Assembly (NCBI RefSeq): GCF_014216315.1
Contig: NZ_CP045702.1
Span: 3,596,001-3,660,000 of the forward strand
Source of the DNA: Streptomyces finlayi
Lineage (GTDB): Bacteria; Actinomycetota; Actinomycetes; Streptomycetales; Streptomycetaceae
DNA: 64,000 nt
Direction: 5' to 3'
A program made the position numbers and the translations under genes. The notes below the pieces were generated by a model that was given only the letters and a program-made list of their open reading frames with translations, was not told the DNA's origin and searched no databases. Of the stretch, positions 33,611-41,544 are shown piece by piece. Position 1 is the stretch's first letter; each line of letters opens with the position of its first letter.

Positions 33611-34246
33611 ATGACCAAGAGCAACGGCAAGGACGTCACCCTGCGGATCGCCCAGCAGCCCGAGGCGGACGAGCTCCTCGGCCGCAGCGCGCTGGCCGCT
33701 CTCGTCGGCATGCTGCTGGATCAGCAGGTGCCGATGGAGTGGGCGTTCACCGGCCCGTACACCCTGGCGCAGCGGATGGGGGGCGACGATCTCGACGCCC
33801 ACGAGATCGCCGCCCACGACCCGGACGCCTTCACCCGTCTCTTCACCGACAAGCCCGCCCTGCACCGGTATCCCGGTTCCATGGCCAAGCGGGTGCAGCA
33901 GCTGTGCCAGTACCTCGTGGCGGAGTACGACGGCGAGGCGAGCGCCGTATGGGCGGACGCCTCGACCGGGGCCGAGTTGCTGGAACGGCTGAAGGCACTA
34001 CCCGGATTCGGCGCCCAGAAGGCCCAGATCTTCCTCGCGCTGCTGGGCAAGCGGTTCGGCGTACGGCCCACGGGCTGGCGGGAGGCGGCAGGCCCGTACG
34101 GCGACGCGGGCTCGCACCGTTCGGTCGCCGACATCACCGGTCCCGAATCGCTCGCCGAGGTGCGCGCGTACAAGCAGGAGGCGAAGGCCGCGGCGAAGAA
34201 GGCCACCGAAACGGGTACATCCGGGAAGCCCCAGGCCAAGAAGTGA
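33611..34246 (+). CDS. HhH-GPD-type base-excision repair protein
   Basis: 211 aa. Helix-hairpin-helix segment LKALPGFGAQKAQIFLALLGKRFG, with LVGMLLDQQVPMEWAFTGPYTLAQRMG as the N-terminal helical core. This resembles the HhH-GPD glycosylase family found in actinobacteria; the substrate lesion is not known. A Lys-rich tail follows. The ATG at 33611 is used; no stop separates it from the upstream sigma remnant, so a longer fusion product starting at 33353 is formally possible. Confidence 0.8.
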   Translation: MTKSNGKDVTLRIAQQPEADELLGRSALAALVGMLLDQQVPMEWAFTGPYTLAQRMGGDDLDAHEIAAHDPDAFTRLFTDKPALHRYPGSMAKRVQQLCQYLVAEYDGEASAVWADASTGAELLERLKALPGFGAQKAQIFLALLGKRFGVRPTGWREAAGPYGDAGSHRSVADITGPESLAEVRAYKQEAKAAAKKATETGTSGKPQAKK

Positions 34247-34350
34247 TCACGAACACGCCACACAACTGGTCACAAGGAGCCGCAGCAGTTCCCAGATGTC
34301 ACTGCACTCGCTAGCTTTCGTGCACATCTGTTCACACCGGAAGGACTCCT

Positions 34351-35895
34351 GTGCACGCAACTCGTCGCAGAGCCATGGCTGTTGTGGCCGCCACCGCCCT
34401 GGCCACACCGCTCCTCCTGGGCGCCTCCCCGTTTCAGGGGAAGTCGCACGATCCCGCGAAGGACGCGGCCAAGCTCGCGCGCAAACTGGTGCAGCGCTCC
34501 ACCGCGGACGACGCGTACCGGCACCTCCAGCAGTTCCAGGCGATAGCGGACTCCGCGGACGGTCACCGCGCGGCCGGTTCGCTGGGCCATGACGCCTCCG
34601 CCGCGTACGTCTACCGGCTGCTCCAGAAGGCCGGGTACGACGTCTCGTACGAATCCTTCGACTTCATGTTCACCGAGACCCTGGCCGAGAAGCTCTCCGT
34701 CGTCTCGCCCACCCCGCGCGACATCACCATCAAGGCGATGACGTACACGAAGTCCACGGCGGTCGGCGGAGTGGAGGCGGCCCTCGTCGCCGTCCCCCTC
34801 GACGCCACCACCGGCTGCGAGGACGCGGACTACGCCTCGGCGAACTTCACCGGCAAGATCGCGCTGATCAAGCGCGGCGGCTGCTCCTTCGCGCAGAAGC
34901 AGGCGACCGCGGCCACCGCCGGAGCGACCGGTGCCGTCATCTACAACAACGTCGATGGCGAGCTCTCCGGCACCCTCGGCGACGTCGAGTCGGGGAAGAT
35001 CCCCACCGGCGGACTCACCCTCGCCGAGGGCGAGAAGCTCGCCGCGGACCTGGCCGAGGGCGACGTGACCGTCTCCTTCGAGATCCGTGAGCTCCAGGAG
35101 AAGCGCAACACCCGCAACGTCATCGCGGAGACCCGTGGCGGCAACGCCGCCAAGACCGTGGTCCTCGGCGCCCACCTGGACTCGGTCACCGAGGGCCCCG
35201 GCATCAACGACAACGGTTCCGGCTCGGCCGGCCTCCTCGAAGTCGCGCTGGAACTCGCCAAGACCCACCGCGCCCCCGCCAACAAGACGCGGTTCGCCTG
35301 GTGGTCGGCGGAGGAGAACGGCCTCCTGGGCTCGGAGGCGTACGTCGCCGCGCTCACCGAGAAGCAGCGCGAGCAGATCGCGCTCTACCTCAACTTCGAC
35401 ATGATCGCCTCGCCGAACGGCGCCCAGTTCGTGTACGACGGCAACAACTCCGACGGCGTCGGCGAGGGCGAGGGCCCCGAGGGTTCCGCGCAGTTGGAGC
35501 GCGACATCAACGACTTCCTCGACGGGAAGGGCCAGGCGCACGAGGGCACGGACTTCACCGGGCGCTCCGACTACGGCCCGTTCATCGACGTCGGCATCCC
35601 GTCCGGCGGCACGTTCACCGGCGCCGAGGGCATCAAGACACCGGCCCAGGTGGAGAAGTTCGGCGGCGAGGCGGGAGTCGCGTACGACGCCTGCTACCAC
35701 GCGGCCTGCGACGACATCGAGAACATCGACATGGGTCTGTTCGACACGAACATCGACGTGATCGCCAACGCCGTGGGCACCTACGCCTACGACCTGCGTT
35801 CGCTGACCCGTCCGGTCCCGGCCGAGCCCACCACGGGTGAGCCCGGCAGCGGCGGCGGCCTCCACGAGGGCCACGCGCACCACGTCACCGAATAA
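34351..35895 (+). CDS. Secreted M28-family zinc aminopeptidase with PA domain
   Basis: 514 aa. A signal peptide (HATRRRAMAVVAATALATPLLLGA) precedes a PA domain (about 130-240, GKIALIKRGGCSFAQK). The M28 catalytic domain follows, with the two-zinc ligands in VLGAHLDSVTEGPGINDNGSG, SAEENGLLGSEAY, YLNFDM and HAACDDIENID. It resembles the S. griseus aminopeptidase. GTG at 34351 with GAAGGA 6 nt upstream. The tail is Gly/His-rich (GLHEGHAHHVTE). It acts outside the cell on protein N-termini. The following 280 bp (35896-36175) holds no gene. Confidence 0.9.
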   Translation: MHATRRRAMAVVAATALATPLLLGASPFQGKSHDPAKDAAKLARKLVQRSTADDAYRHLQQFQAIADSADGHRAAGSLGHDASAAYVYRLLQKAGYDVSYESFDFMFTETLAEKLSVVSPTPRDITIKAMTYTKSTAVGGVEAALVAVPLDATTGCEDADYASANFTGKIALIKRGGCSFAQKQATAATAGATGAVIYNNVDGELSGTLGDVESGKIPTGGLTLAEGEKLAADLAEGDVTVSFEIRELQEKRNTRNVIAETRGGNAAKTVVLGAHLDSVTEGPGINDNGSGSAGLLEVALELAKTHRAPANKTRFAWWSAEENGLLGSEAYVAALTEKQREQIALYLNFDMIASPNGAQFVYDGNNSDGVGEGEGPEGSAQLERDINDFLDGKGQAHEGTDFTGRSDYGPFIDVGIPSGGTFTGAEGIKTPAQVEKFGGEAGVAYDACYHAACDDIENIDMGLFDTNIDVIANAVGTYAYDLRSLTRPVPAEPTTGEPGSGGGLHEGHAHHVTE

Positions 35896-36175
35896 CCGCG
35901 CACTCCGGAACAACCGCGTACTCCGGCGCCGTACGTCCCGGGCAGCACGGTGCCCGGAACACCGACGGCCCCGGCGCACCGCGGGCGGGACATCACGCGC
36001 CCGCGGTGCGCCGCTCCCGGACCCTTTCGGGGGAACCCGCCGCACCGCCGGGGTAACCGGCCCCGCGTCCACCGCGGCAGAGCGCTCCACCTTCGGTGGT
36101 TTTGCCGGTTTCGGTCACCGGCACGGTCACCGTCCCGTGCTGCGGCCGGAGCCCCTTGCCCGGTAGGCTTTCCGT

Positions 36176-36472
36176 GTGATCTTCAAGCGCATCGGAAATG
36201 GGCGGCCATATCCCGACCACGGCCGGGAAAGCACCCGACAGTGGGCGGACGTCGCCCCACGTCCGGTCCGCCTCGACCAGCTCGTGACCACCAAGGGTCA
36301 GCTGGACCTCGAAACCCTCCTCGCCGAGGACTCCACGTTCTACGGCGACCTCTTCGCCCACGTCGTGAAGTGGCAGGGAGACCTCTACCTGGAGGACGGG
36401 CTGCACCGCGCGGTCCGCGCGGCTCTCCAGCAGCGCCAGGTGCTGCACGCGCGCGTCCTCGAAATGGGCTGA
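36176..36472 (+). CDS. Conserved actinobacterial protein annotated as VapB-like, without toxin
   Basis: 98 aa, GTG start: IFKRIGNGRPYPDHGREST, then RLDQLVTTKGQLDLETLLAED and FAHVVKWQGDLYLEDGLHRAVRAAL. The protein is widely conserved in Streptomyces and is often labelled an antitoxin. No toxin gene adjoins it here, so that label should not be taken as function. TAGGCT lies 6 nt before the GTG and there is no Shine-Dalgarno sequence, so the mRNA is probably leaderless. Confidence 0.75.
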   Translation: MIFKRIGNGRPYPDHGRESTRQWADVAPRPVRLDQLVTTKGQLDLETLLAEDSTFYGDLFAHVVKWQGDLYLEDGLHRAVRAALQQRQVLHARVLEMG

Positions 36473-36602
36473 CGCCCCCTCCGCCACCGCCCACGGCCAC
36501 CCGTGGCCCTCTTCGGGCCTTTCGGGTGCTTTCCGGCTCATGTGGGTGCAATCCATTGATCATTTAGTAGGCATCATCACCGGGTCGCACTACGCTTCCC
36601 CC

Positions 36603-37226
36603 ATGAGCATGCTCACTCCCCCCGGCATGGGCGGAAAGTACCGCATCACGGGCAACGCCTACCCCCGGATGCGCCGCCCCCGTCACCGTCGCCGGCTGGT
36701 CCTGGCGGCCGTGGCCGCAGTGGTGGCCCTCGGCCTGGCAGGCTGGGGCACGCTGCAGCTCATCGACGTCTTCACCGGCGGCGACGAGAAGGCCGTCGCG
36801 GCCGATCACAAGAAGAAGTGCGCCTCGGCCGTGCAGACGGCGCCCGCGAAGGCGCTGCCCCGGCCGGCCGGCATCAAGGTGAACGTCTACAACGCGACCC
36901 CGCGCAGCGGCCTCGCCAAGGCGGCGGCCGACGAGCTGAAGAAGCGCGGCTTCGCCATCGGCAAGGTGGGCAACGCCCCGGCCGCGTACGACAAGAAGGT
37001 CCCCGGGCCCGGGCTGCTGCTGGGCGCCCCGACGGCCGCCGACGGCTCGTTCACGGTCCTCGGCACGCAACTGCCGGGCAGTACGCGGAAGACGGACACC
37101 CGCGAGACGGCGGACGTCGACCTGATTCTCGGTACGAAGTTCAAAACGTTCAGCACACCGGCGGCGGCCGCGACCGCCCTGACCGCCCTCACGACGAAGC
37201 CGGCGCCGGCCCCGTCGTCCTGCTGA
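36603..37226 (+). CDS. LytR C-terminal-domain membrane protein
   Basis: 207 aa. A basic N-terminus (RMRRPRHRRR) and one membrane helix (LVLAAVAAVVALGLAGWGTLQL) place the remainder outside. The LytR_C domain starts at IKVNVYNATPRSGLAKAAADELKKRGFAIG and includes VDLILGTKFKT. The domain is found attached to or beside cell-wall polymer ligases; this stand-alone form has no catalytic part. It is convergent with upp. Confidence 0.85.
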   Translation: MSMLTPPGMGGKYRITGNAYPRMRRPRHRRRLVLAAVAAVVALGLAGWGTLQLIDVFTGGDEKAVAADHKKKCASAVQTAPAKALPRPAGIKVNVYNATPRSGLAKAAADELKKRGFAIGKVGNAPAAYDKKVPGPGLLLGAPTAADGSFTVLGTQLPGSTRKTDTRETADVDLILGTKFKTFSTPAAAATALTALTTKPAPAPSSC

Positions 37227-37277
37227 CGCGTCCGCGACGGTGGCCGGGTGGCCCCGGCGACCGTCGCGGATACCGTC

Positions 37278-37913
37278 CTAGTCGGCCGTGCCGTACATCC
37301 GGTCGCCCGCGTCGCCCAGCCCCGGCACGATGTAGCCGTTCTCGTTGAGCCGCTCGTCGACCGAGGCGGTGACCACGGTGACCGGTGTACCGGCCAGCTC
37401 GCGCTCCATCACCTCGACGCCCTCGGGCGCCGCGAGCAGCACGACCGCGGTGACGTCGTCCGCACCGCGCTTGATCAGCTCCCTGATGGCCGCGACCAGC
37501 GTGCCGCCGGTGGCCAGCATCGGGTCCAGGACGTACACCTGGCGGCCCGAGAGGTCCTCGGGCATCCGCGTCGCGTACGTCTCCGCCTCGAGCGTCTCCT
37601 CGTTGCGGATCATGCCCAGGAAGCCGACCTCGGCGGTCGGCAGGAGCCGCACCATGCCGTCGAGCATCCCCAGACCGGCACGCAGGATCGGTACGACGAG
37701 GGGGCGGGGGTGCGAGAGCTTGACGCCGGTCGTGGGCGTCACCGGGGTCACGATGTCGACCTGCTCGGTGCGCACGTCCCTGGTGGCCTCGTAGGCGAGC
37801 AGGGTGACCAGCTCGTCGGCGAGGCGCCGGAAAGTAGGGGAGTCGGTGCGCTTGTCGCGCAGCGTGGTGAGTTTGTGCGCCACCAGCGGGTGGTCGACGA
37901 CATGAATGCGCAT
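37278..37913 (-). CDS. upp: Uracil phosphoribosyltransferase
   Basis: 211 aa. Converts uracil and PRPP to UMP in pyrimidine salvage. The PRPP-binding loop is VYVLDPMLATGGTLVAAI, and the C-terminal uracil loop region ENGYIVPGLGDAGDRMYGT is intact. ATG at 37913 (MRIHVVDHPLVAHK). Length is standard. It is divergent from the small basic protein at 38017. Confidence 0.96.
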   Translation of the reverse strand: MRIHVVDHPLVAHKLTTLRDKRTDSPTFRRLADELVTLLAYEATRDVRTEQVDIVTPVTPTTGVKLSHPRPLVVPILRAGLGMLDGMVRLLPTAEVGFLGMIRNEETLEAETYATRMPEDLSGRQVYVLDPMLATGGTLVAAIRELIKRGADDVTAVVLLAAPEGVEVMERELAGTPVTVVTASVDERLNENGYIVPGLGDAGDRMYGTAD

Positions 37914-38016
37914 GGCGTCAACAGTAGCCGGGCCTCCTGGCACTCTGCGCTGGCATCAACCACCTGTTCGGAGGGAAGGTGGTGGCATACGGACCCAACT
38001 TGGGGGTGGTGTGTCG

Positions 38017-38262
38017 ATGGCGGACGGCGAACAGCCGAAACGGGCACGGGCCGCACGTGTCCCCCCGGCCGCGCCGGATGACACGCCGGACACGCCGGAC
38101 GCTCTGGACACCCGGGAGAGTGAGACGGCGCGCCGCAGGCGCCGCGCCCAGTTCCTCCGCGAGCTCCACGAGGCCAAGCAACTGCGCGACCGGGTCCAGC
38201 CGCGCAGGGTCCGTGCGGCCCGGATGCGCCAAGCCATGCGGATGCGTACGTTCCGCTGGTGA
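38017..38262 (+). CDS. Small basic conserved protein, unknown function
   Basis: 81 aa. An acidic/proline N-terminal third (APDDTPDTPDALDTRES) is followed by a strongly basic helical end (ARRRRRAQFLRELHEAKQLR and RVRAARMRQAMRMRTFRW). The composition suggests nucleic acid or ribosome association, which is inference only. GGTGG lies about 6 nt before the ATG. The position between upp and tadA matches the syntenic small gene I recall in other Streptomyces. Confidence 0.65.
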   Translation: MADGEQPKRARAARVPPAAPDDTPDTPDALDTRESETARRRRRAQFLRELHEAKQLRDRVQPRRVRAARMRQAMRMRTFRW

Positions 38263-38488
38263 CGGCTGCTTCGCGCCGCCTTACGGGCAGGTGAACCGGC
38301 CCCGGCGTTCCGCCATCGTTCCTCCGCCGAGCGGACGCTCCGGGAACTCGATGGCCGACGCAACGGTCGAAGAGGTCTCGCTCCGCCGCTGTTTCTGCCA
38401 CGATGCCGATTGGGCGGGCACAGGACAGCCGGAACAACGGCTGCCCTCCCGTCGGACCGATTCACCTATGACAAGTGGGAGAGTCACG

Positions 38489-39061
38489 GTGTACTTCGCC
38501 GCACTGCTCGCGCGCACCGAAGACGGGTGGGAAGCGAGCGACACGGAGCTGGACGATGTGGAGACCCTGTCCGATCTGACCGATCTGGCCCGGGACGCCT
38601 CAGTGGACGAGGACACGGTCCTGGTCTACATCGAGCAGGAGGACGCCTGGTTCGGCGTCATCCGGGTGGACGGTGAGGAGGACCCCCGTATCTACGTCTC
38701 GGACGCGTCCGCCGCCGCCCGCTCCTCGTACGGGGAAATCCTCCTCACCGACGAACTGCTCGGCCGCGAACCGGGGGCCGAGGACGAGATCGCCGCACTG
38801 GAAGAGCTCGTCGACCTCGACGGCACGGAGGACGGCGAGCCCGAAGTGTCCGAACACGACGCCGTGGACGGCCGGGCGGACCCGGCGGTCGACGACGACG
38901 TCACCCCTCTCGACGCCGTACCCGCGGGGCCGCTCGGCGACCTCGGGCTCCTGGCCGATTTCGGTCTTTCGGAGAAGGAGCTGCTGACCCTGCGCACCGA
39001 TGCGCTGGTAGAGATCACGGACGCCCTGGGAGCGGCCGAGGTCATGGAGTCCGTCCGTTAG
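38489..39061 (+). CDS. tRNA adenosine deaminase-associated protein
   Basis: 190 aa, very acidic. VYFAALLARTEDGWEASDTE at the start and LLADFGLSEKELLTL and ALVEITDALGAAEVMESVR at the end match the family that accompanies tadA in actinobacteria. I chose GTG 38489 because GGGAG lies 7-8 nt upstream; ATG 38468 would add seven residues. It ends 9 nt before tadA, so they form an operon. Role in tRNA editing is suggested only by this constant association. Confidence 0.82.
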   Translation: MYFAALLARTEDGWEASDTELDDVETLSDLTDLARDASVDEDTVLVYIEQEDAWFGVIRVDGEEDPRIYVSDASAAARSSYGEILLTDELLGREPGAEDEIAALEELVDLDGTEDGEPEVSEHDAVDGRADPAVDDDVTPLDAVPAGPLGDLGLLADFGLSEKELLTLRTDALVEITDALGAAEVMESVR

Positions 39062-39070
39062 GGTCCGCGG

Positions 39071-39571
39071 GTGAACGCACCACCACCCCCACCCCTCTCA
39101 CCGCCTTTCCACGACCCGGTACGGGACCCGTGGCAGGCACCCATGCGCCATGCCCTGGCCGAGGCCGCGCAGGCGGCGCTGACCGGCGACGTGCCGGTCG
39201 GCGCCGTGCTCCTCGGCCCCGACGGCTCGCTGCTCGCCACGGGCCACAACGAACGCGAGGCGACGGGCGACCCGACCGCCCACGCCGAGGTGCTCGCCAT
39301 CCGCCGGGCCGCCGCCGCACTCGGCGAGTGGCGGCTGTCCGGCTGCACCCTGGTCGTCACCCTGGAACCGTGCACGATGTGCGCGGGCGCCCTCGTCCAG
39401 TCCCGGATCGGCCGGGTGGTCTACGGAGCACGCGACGAGAAGGCCGGCGCCGCTGGTTCGCTCTGGGACGTCGTACGGGACCGTCGGCTGAACCACCGGC
39501 CCGAGGTCGTCGCCGGGGTGCTGGAGGAGGCGTGCTCCGCCCAGCTGACAGCCTTCTTCCGTGCGCTCTGA
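39071..39571 (+). CDS. tadA: tRNA-specific adenosine deaminase
   Basis: 166 aa. Deaminates A34 to inosine in tRNA-Arg. The zinc site is TAHAEVLAIRRAA (His and catalytic Glu) and LEPCTMCAGAL. The C-terminal ACSAQLTAFFRAL is typical. A GTG at 39071 gives a Pro-rich leader; an ATG at 39143 is an alternative with the domain intact. Confidence 0.93.
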   Translation: MNAPPPPPLSPPFHDPVRDPWQAPMRHALAEAAQAALTGDVPVGAVLLGPDGSLLATGHNEREATGDPTAHAEVLAIRRAAAALGEWRLSGCTLVVTLEPCTMCAGALVQSRIGRVVYGARDEKAGAAGSLWDVVRDRRLNHRPEVVAGVLEEACSAQLTAFFRAL

Positions 39572-39616
39572 GATCTGATTTCCGACCACGGCCCGAGATG
39601 GTCTAAGCTCTCTCTC

Positions 39617-39701
39617 GGTAGCGTGTCCGAGCGGCCGAAGGAGCTCGCCTCGAAAGCGAGTGTGGGGAAACTCACCGAGGGTTCAAATCCCTCCGCTACC
39701 G
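39617..39701 (+). tRNA. tRNA-Ser(CGA)
   Basis: Acceptor GGTAGCG pairs with CGCTACC. The anticodon stem-loop is CTCGC-CTCGAAA-GCGAG with anticodon CGA. A long variable arm (TGTGGGGAAACTCA) and the T-arm GAGGG-TTCAAAT-CCCTC follow. No CCA is encoded. The 3' part doubles as attL of the 12-kb integrative element, which restores the tRNA exactly. Confidence 0.96.
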
Positions 39702-39702
39702 C
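39648..39702 (+). repeat. attL core (55 bp)
   Basis: From CCTCGAAAGCGAG in the anticodon stem to CTACCGC at the tRNA end. Identical to 51709-51763. Confidence 0.93.
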
Positions 39703-39710
39703 AGTTAGAT

Positions 39711-39744
39711 GAAGGGGCAGACCCATTTGGGTCTGCCCCTTCAC
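39711..39744. terminator. Bidirectional hairpin between tRNA-Ser and int
   Basis: GAAGGGGCAGACCC and GGGTCTGCCCCTTC form a perfect 14-bp stem around ATTT. It lies between the plus-strand tRNA and the minus-strand integrase, so it can end both transcripts. Confidence 0.8.
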
Positions 39745-39750
39745 TGCGTT

Positions 39751-39773
39751 CCGTCTCAGTTCCCGTCTCAGTT
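39751..39773. promoter_or_regulatory. Integrase arm-type repeats, left end
   Basis: CCGTCTCAGTT occurs here, then CCCGTCTCAGTT directly after it, about 50 bp inside attL and overlapping the last codons of int. The same tandem (one mismatch in 19 bases) is found inside the right end at 51572-51590. Together they would flank the core in the excised attP. Confidence 0.55.
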
Positions 39774-41048
39774 GGCCGGTACGAGAGCCCCGGCGGCGCC
39801 GTCGTCATCGTCGGGCCGGACGGTATCGCTCTTCCAGATCAGCCCGTCGACCTGTTCCGCGACGTTGGTCCGAACGGTGTCGACCATGTGCTGATAGCGG
39901 GCGGCCATTGCGGTGGTGGACCAACCCATGAGCCCCATGACGGCTCGCTCCGAGACGCCAAGGATCAACAGCACCGTCGCGGCCGTGTGGCGGGCATCGT
40001 GCAGTCGGCCATCCCGCACCTTCGCGTCTTGCAGCAGATCCTTCCAGTCGTCGTAGTCCGTACGGGGAGACGTGCCCCGCCCTGTCTCAGTGGCGAAGAG
40101 CCAGCCCTCTTCCGTCCAGCGGTCCCCCGCCGCGGCCTTCTCTACGTCCTGCCGTACCCGGTGCGTCCGGAGCAAGTCGACAAGCTGCTGCGGGAGACCG
40201 ACCGCTCGGCGGCCGGCGCGCGACTTGGTGTCGGCCGTCTCCGGGTTGGTGCGCTGCCGCTGCGGGCAGTACCCGGCCTTGCGCCCACACGGGTTGTCGT
40301 TGACGCAGCCGTGGGCGTACTGCGGTCGCCGTCGGCTGCGCCGGACCATCAGGACGCCTCGCCCGAGGTCCACGTCAGTCCACTTGAGTCCCAGCGCCTC
40401 GCCCTGCCGCAGCCCGAGCGCCAGCGCGACGGCCCAGCGGGCTGAGTTCCGCCGGTCGTCGGCAGTCCGCAGCAGCCGCTGCACCTCCTCGACGGTGAAC
40501 GGTTCGATCTCCTCTTCCCGCACCCGGGGCGCCTTGGCCAGGCGTACAGGGTTCTGTCCGAGGTGCCCCCTCCGCACCGCCTCATTGAGGGCGGTACGGA
40601 AGGTGCGGTGAACCTGGTGAGCGGTACCCGGCTTACTACCAGCAGCCATCATTCGGCCGTAGAGCTGTTCGATGTGCTCGGGCCTGAGCTTGTCCAGCTT
40701 GTGCGCGCCGAGCCCAGGGATCAGGTGCTTCCTGACTGCGACGCCGTAGCCGACCATGGTGTTCTCGTTGACGCCGAGCGGGGCGATGTCCTCCACCCAA
40801 TGGGTCAGCCACGTGGTCACAGTCCAGGCACGGCCAGGCTTGCGCAGCGTTTTGGCGTCCCGCCCACGCTCCAGCTCCTTGACGGCATTGGTCACCTCGG
40901 CGCGCGTCTTGCGTTCGACGTGGCGGCGATCGGGCTTGCCATCGTCTCGAACGCCGACCGTGACGCGGCCGTGCCACTTCCCATCCTTGCCCAGGTAGAT
41001 GGACGACCGGCCGTTGGGCTGGCGGGTGCGCTTCTTGTTCTCTTCCAT
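39768..41048 (-). CDS. int: Tyrosine-recombinase integrase
   Basis: 426 aa. The catalytic set is present: Arg214 (LGLRQGEALGLKW), His350-x-x-Arg353 in LHDARHTAAT, Trp376 in GWST and the nucleophile Tyr385 in AARYQHM. The N-terminal part is an arm-binding AP2-like domain (GRSSIYLGKDGKWHGRVTVG), followed by a core-binding SAM-like domain (about 75-165). It catalyses site-specific integration into the tRNA-Ser gene. The ATG at 41048 has AGAGG upstream; the open frame runs further upstream through xis as a shadow. A cysteine-containing insert (HGCVNDNPCGRKAGYCPQ) may bind zinc. Confidence 0.95.
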   Translation of the reverse strand: MEENKKRTRQPNGRSSIYLGKDGKWHGRVTVGVRDDGKPDRRHVERKTRAEVTNAVKELERGRDAKTLRKPGRAWTVTTWLTHWVEDIAPLGVNENTMVGYGVAVRKHLIPGLGAHKLDKLRPEHIEQLYGRMMAAGSKPGTAHQVHRTFRTALNEAVRRGHLGQNPVRLAKAPRVREEEIEPFTVEEVQRLLRTADDRRNSARWAVALALGLRQGEALGLKWTDVDLGRGVLMVRRSRRRPQYAHGCVNDNPCGRKAGYCPQRQRTNPETADTKSRAGRRAVGLPQQLVDLLRTHRVRQDVEKAAAGDRWTEEGWLFATETGRGTSPRTDYDDWKDLLQDAKVRDGRLHDARHTAATVLLILGVSERAVMGLMGWSTTAMAARYQHMVDTVRTNVAEQVDGLIWKSDTVRPDDDDGAAGALVPAN

Positions 41049-41059
41049 GCGTTGGCCTC

Positions 41060-41284
41060 TCAGGCGGTGCTGACGACAGGCCGGTTGGCCTCGCGGAGTC
41101 GGGTGACGTAGTCGTGCACGGCGTCGGCCGGAACCCTCCGCAGACGTCCGACGGGAACGGATTCGAGCTGTCCGGTGCGGATCAGGCGGAAGCAGTACGT
41201 TCGGCCGATCCCCAGGCGTCGGGCCGCCTCTTCGACGGTGAGTAGCGCCAGCGTCGGATCGATCAGGTGTGTGGCGGTGTCCAT
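41060..41284 (-). CDS. xis: Excisionase-type HTH protein
   Basis: 74 aa. A MerR/Xis-like winged helix: LLTVEEAARRLGIGRTYCFRLIRTGQLESVPVGRLRRVPADAV. It lies 11 bp upstream of int on the same strand, the usual xis-int order in AICEs. ATG at 41284 with GGGAGG 7 nt upstream. It would bend attachment DNA to direct the integrase towards excision. Confidence 0.87.
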   Translation of the reverse strand: MDTATHLIDPTLALLTVEEAARRLGIGRTYCFRLIRTGQLESVPVGRLRRVPADAVHDYVTRLREANRPVVSTA

Positions 41285-41342
41285 GCGAGTGCCTCCCGGG
41301 CACACTTGGCGGGCCCATGCGCTGGGCCCTTCGCTGCCAGGT

Positions 41343-41544
41343 CCGCTACATCCGCTACGCCGCTACATTGCAGGTCAGCGGCATGATTTTTGTAGCGGAT
41401 GGGTGTGATGTAGCGGCTACGCCCGTTCGCGGGTGCGTGGGGTGTAGCCGCTACATCTGGTTTTGCCGCTACAGATTCAGGGGCTCTGACCTGGGATGTA
41501 GCGCTGTAGCGGATGTAGCGGGCGTGGAGGGAGGGCAGTAGCGG
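41343..41544. repeat. Cluster of CCGCTAC / GTAGCGG repeats (candidate origin or operator)
   Basis: CCGCTAC starts at 41343, 41352, 41360, 41448 and 41466; its complement GTAGCGG starts at 41392, 41410, 41506, 41515 and 41538. Ten copies in 200 bp, many extended to GATGTAGCGG. The cluster fills the xis/DUF3631 gap and the last codons of the DUF3631 gene. Iteron-like density fits a replication origin or a repressor site. Confidence 0.6.

Noticed and set aside
36176..36472. VapB-like gene considered as half of a toxin-antitoxin pair
   Set aside because: No toxin-like gene next to it and wide conservation in the core genome; likely a misnomer.
41343..41544. CCGCTAC repeats considered as a CRISPR array
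   Set aside because: Repeats are 7-10 bp, irregularly spaced and in both orientations; no spacers and no cas genes.
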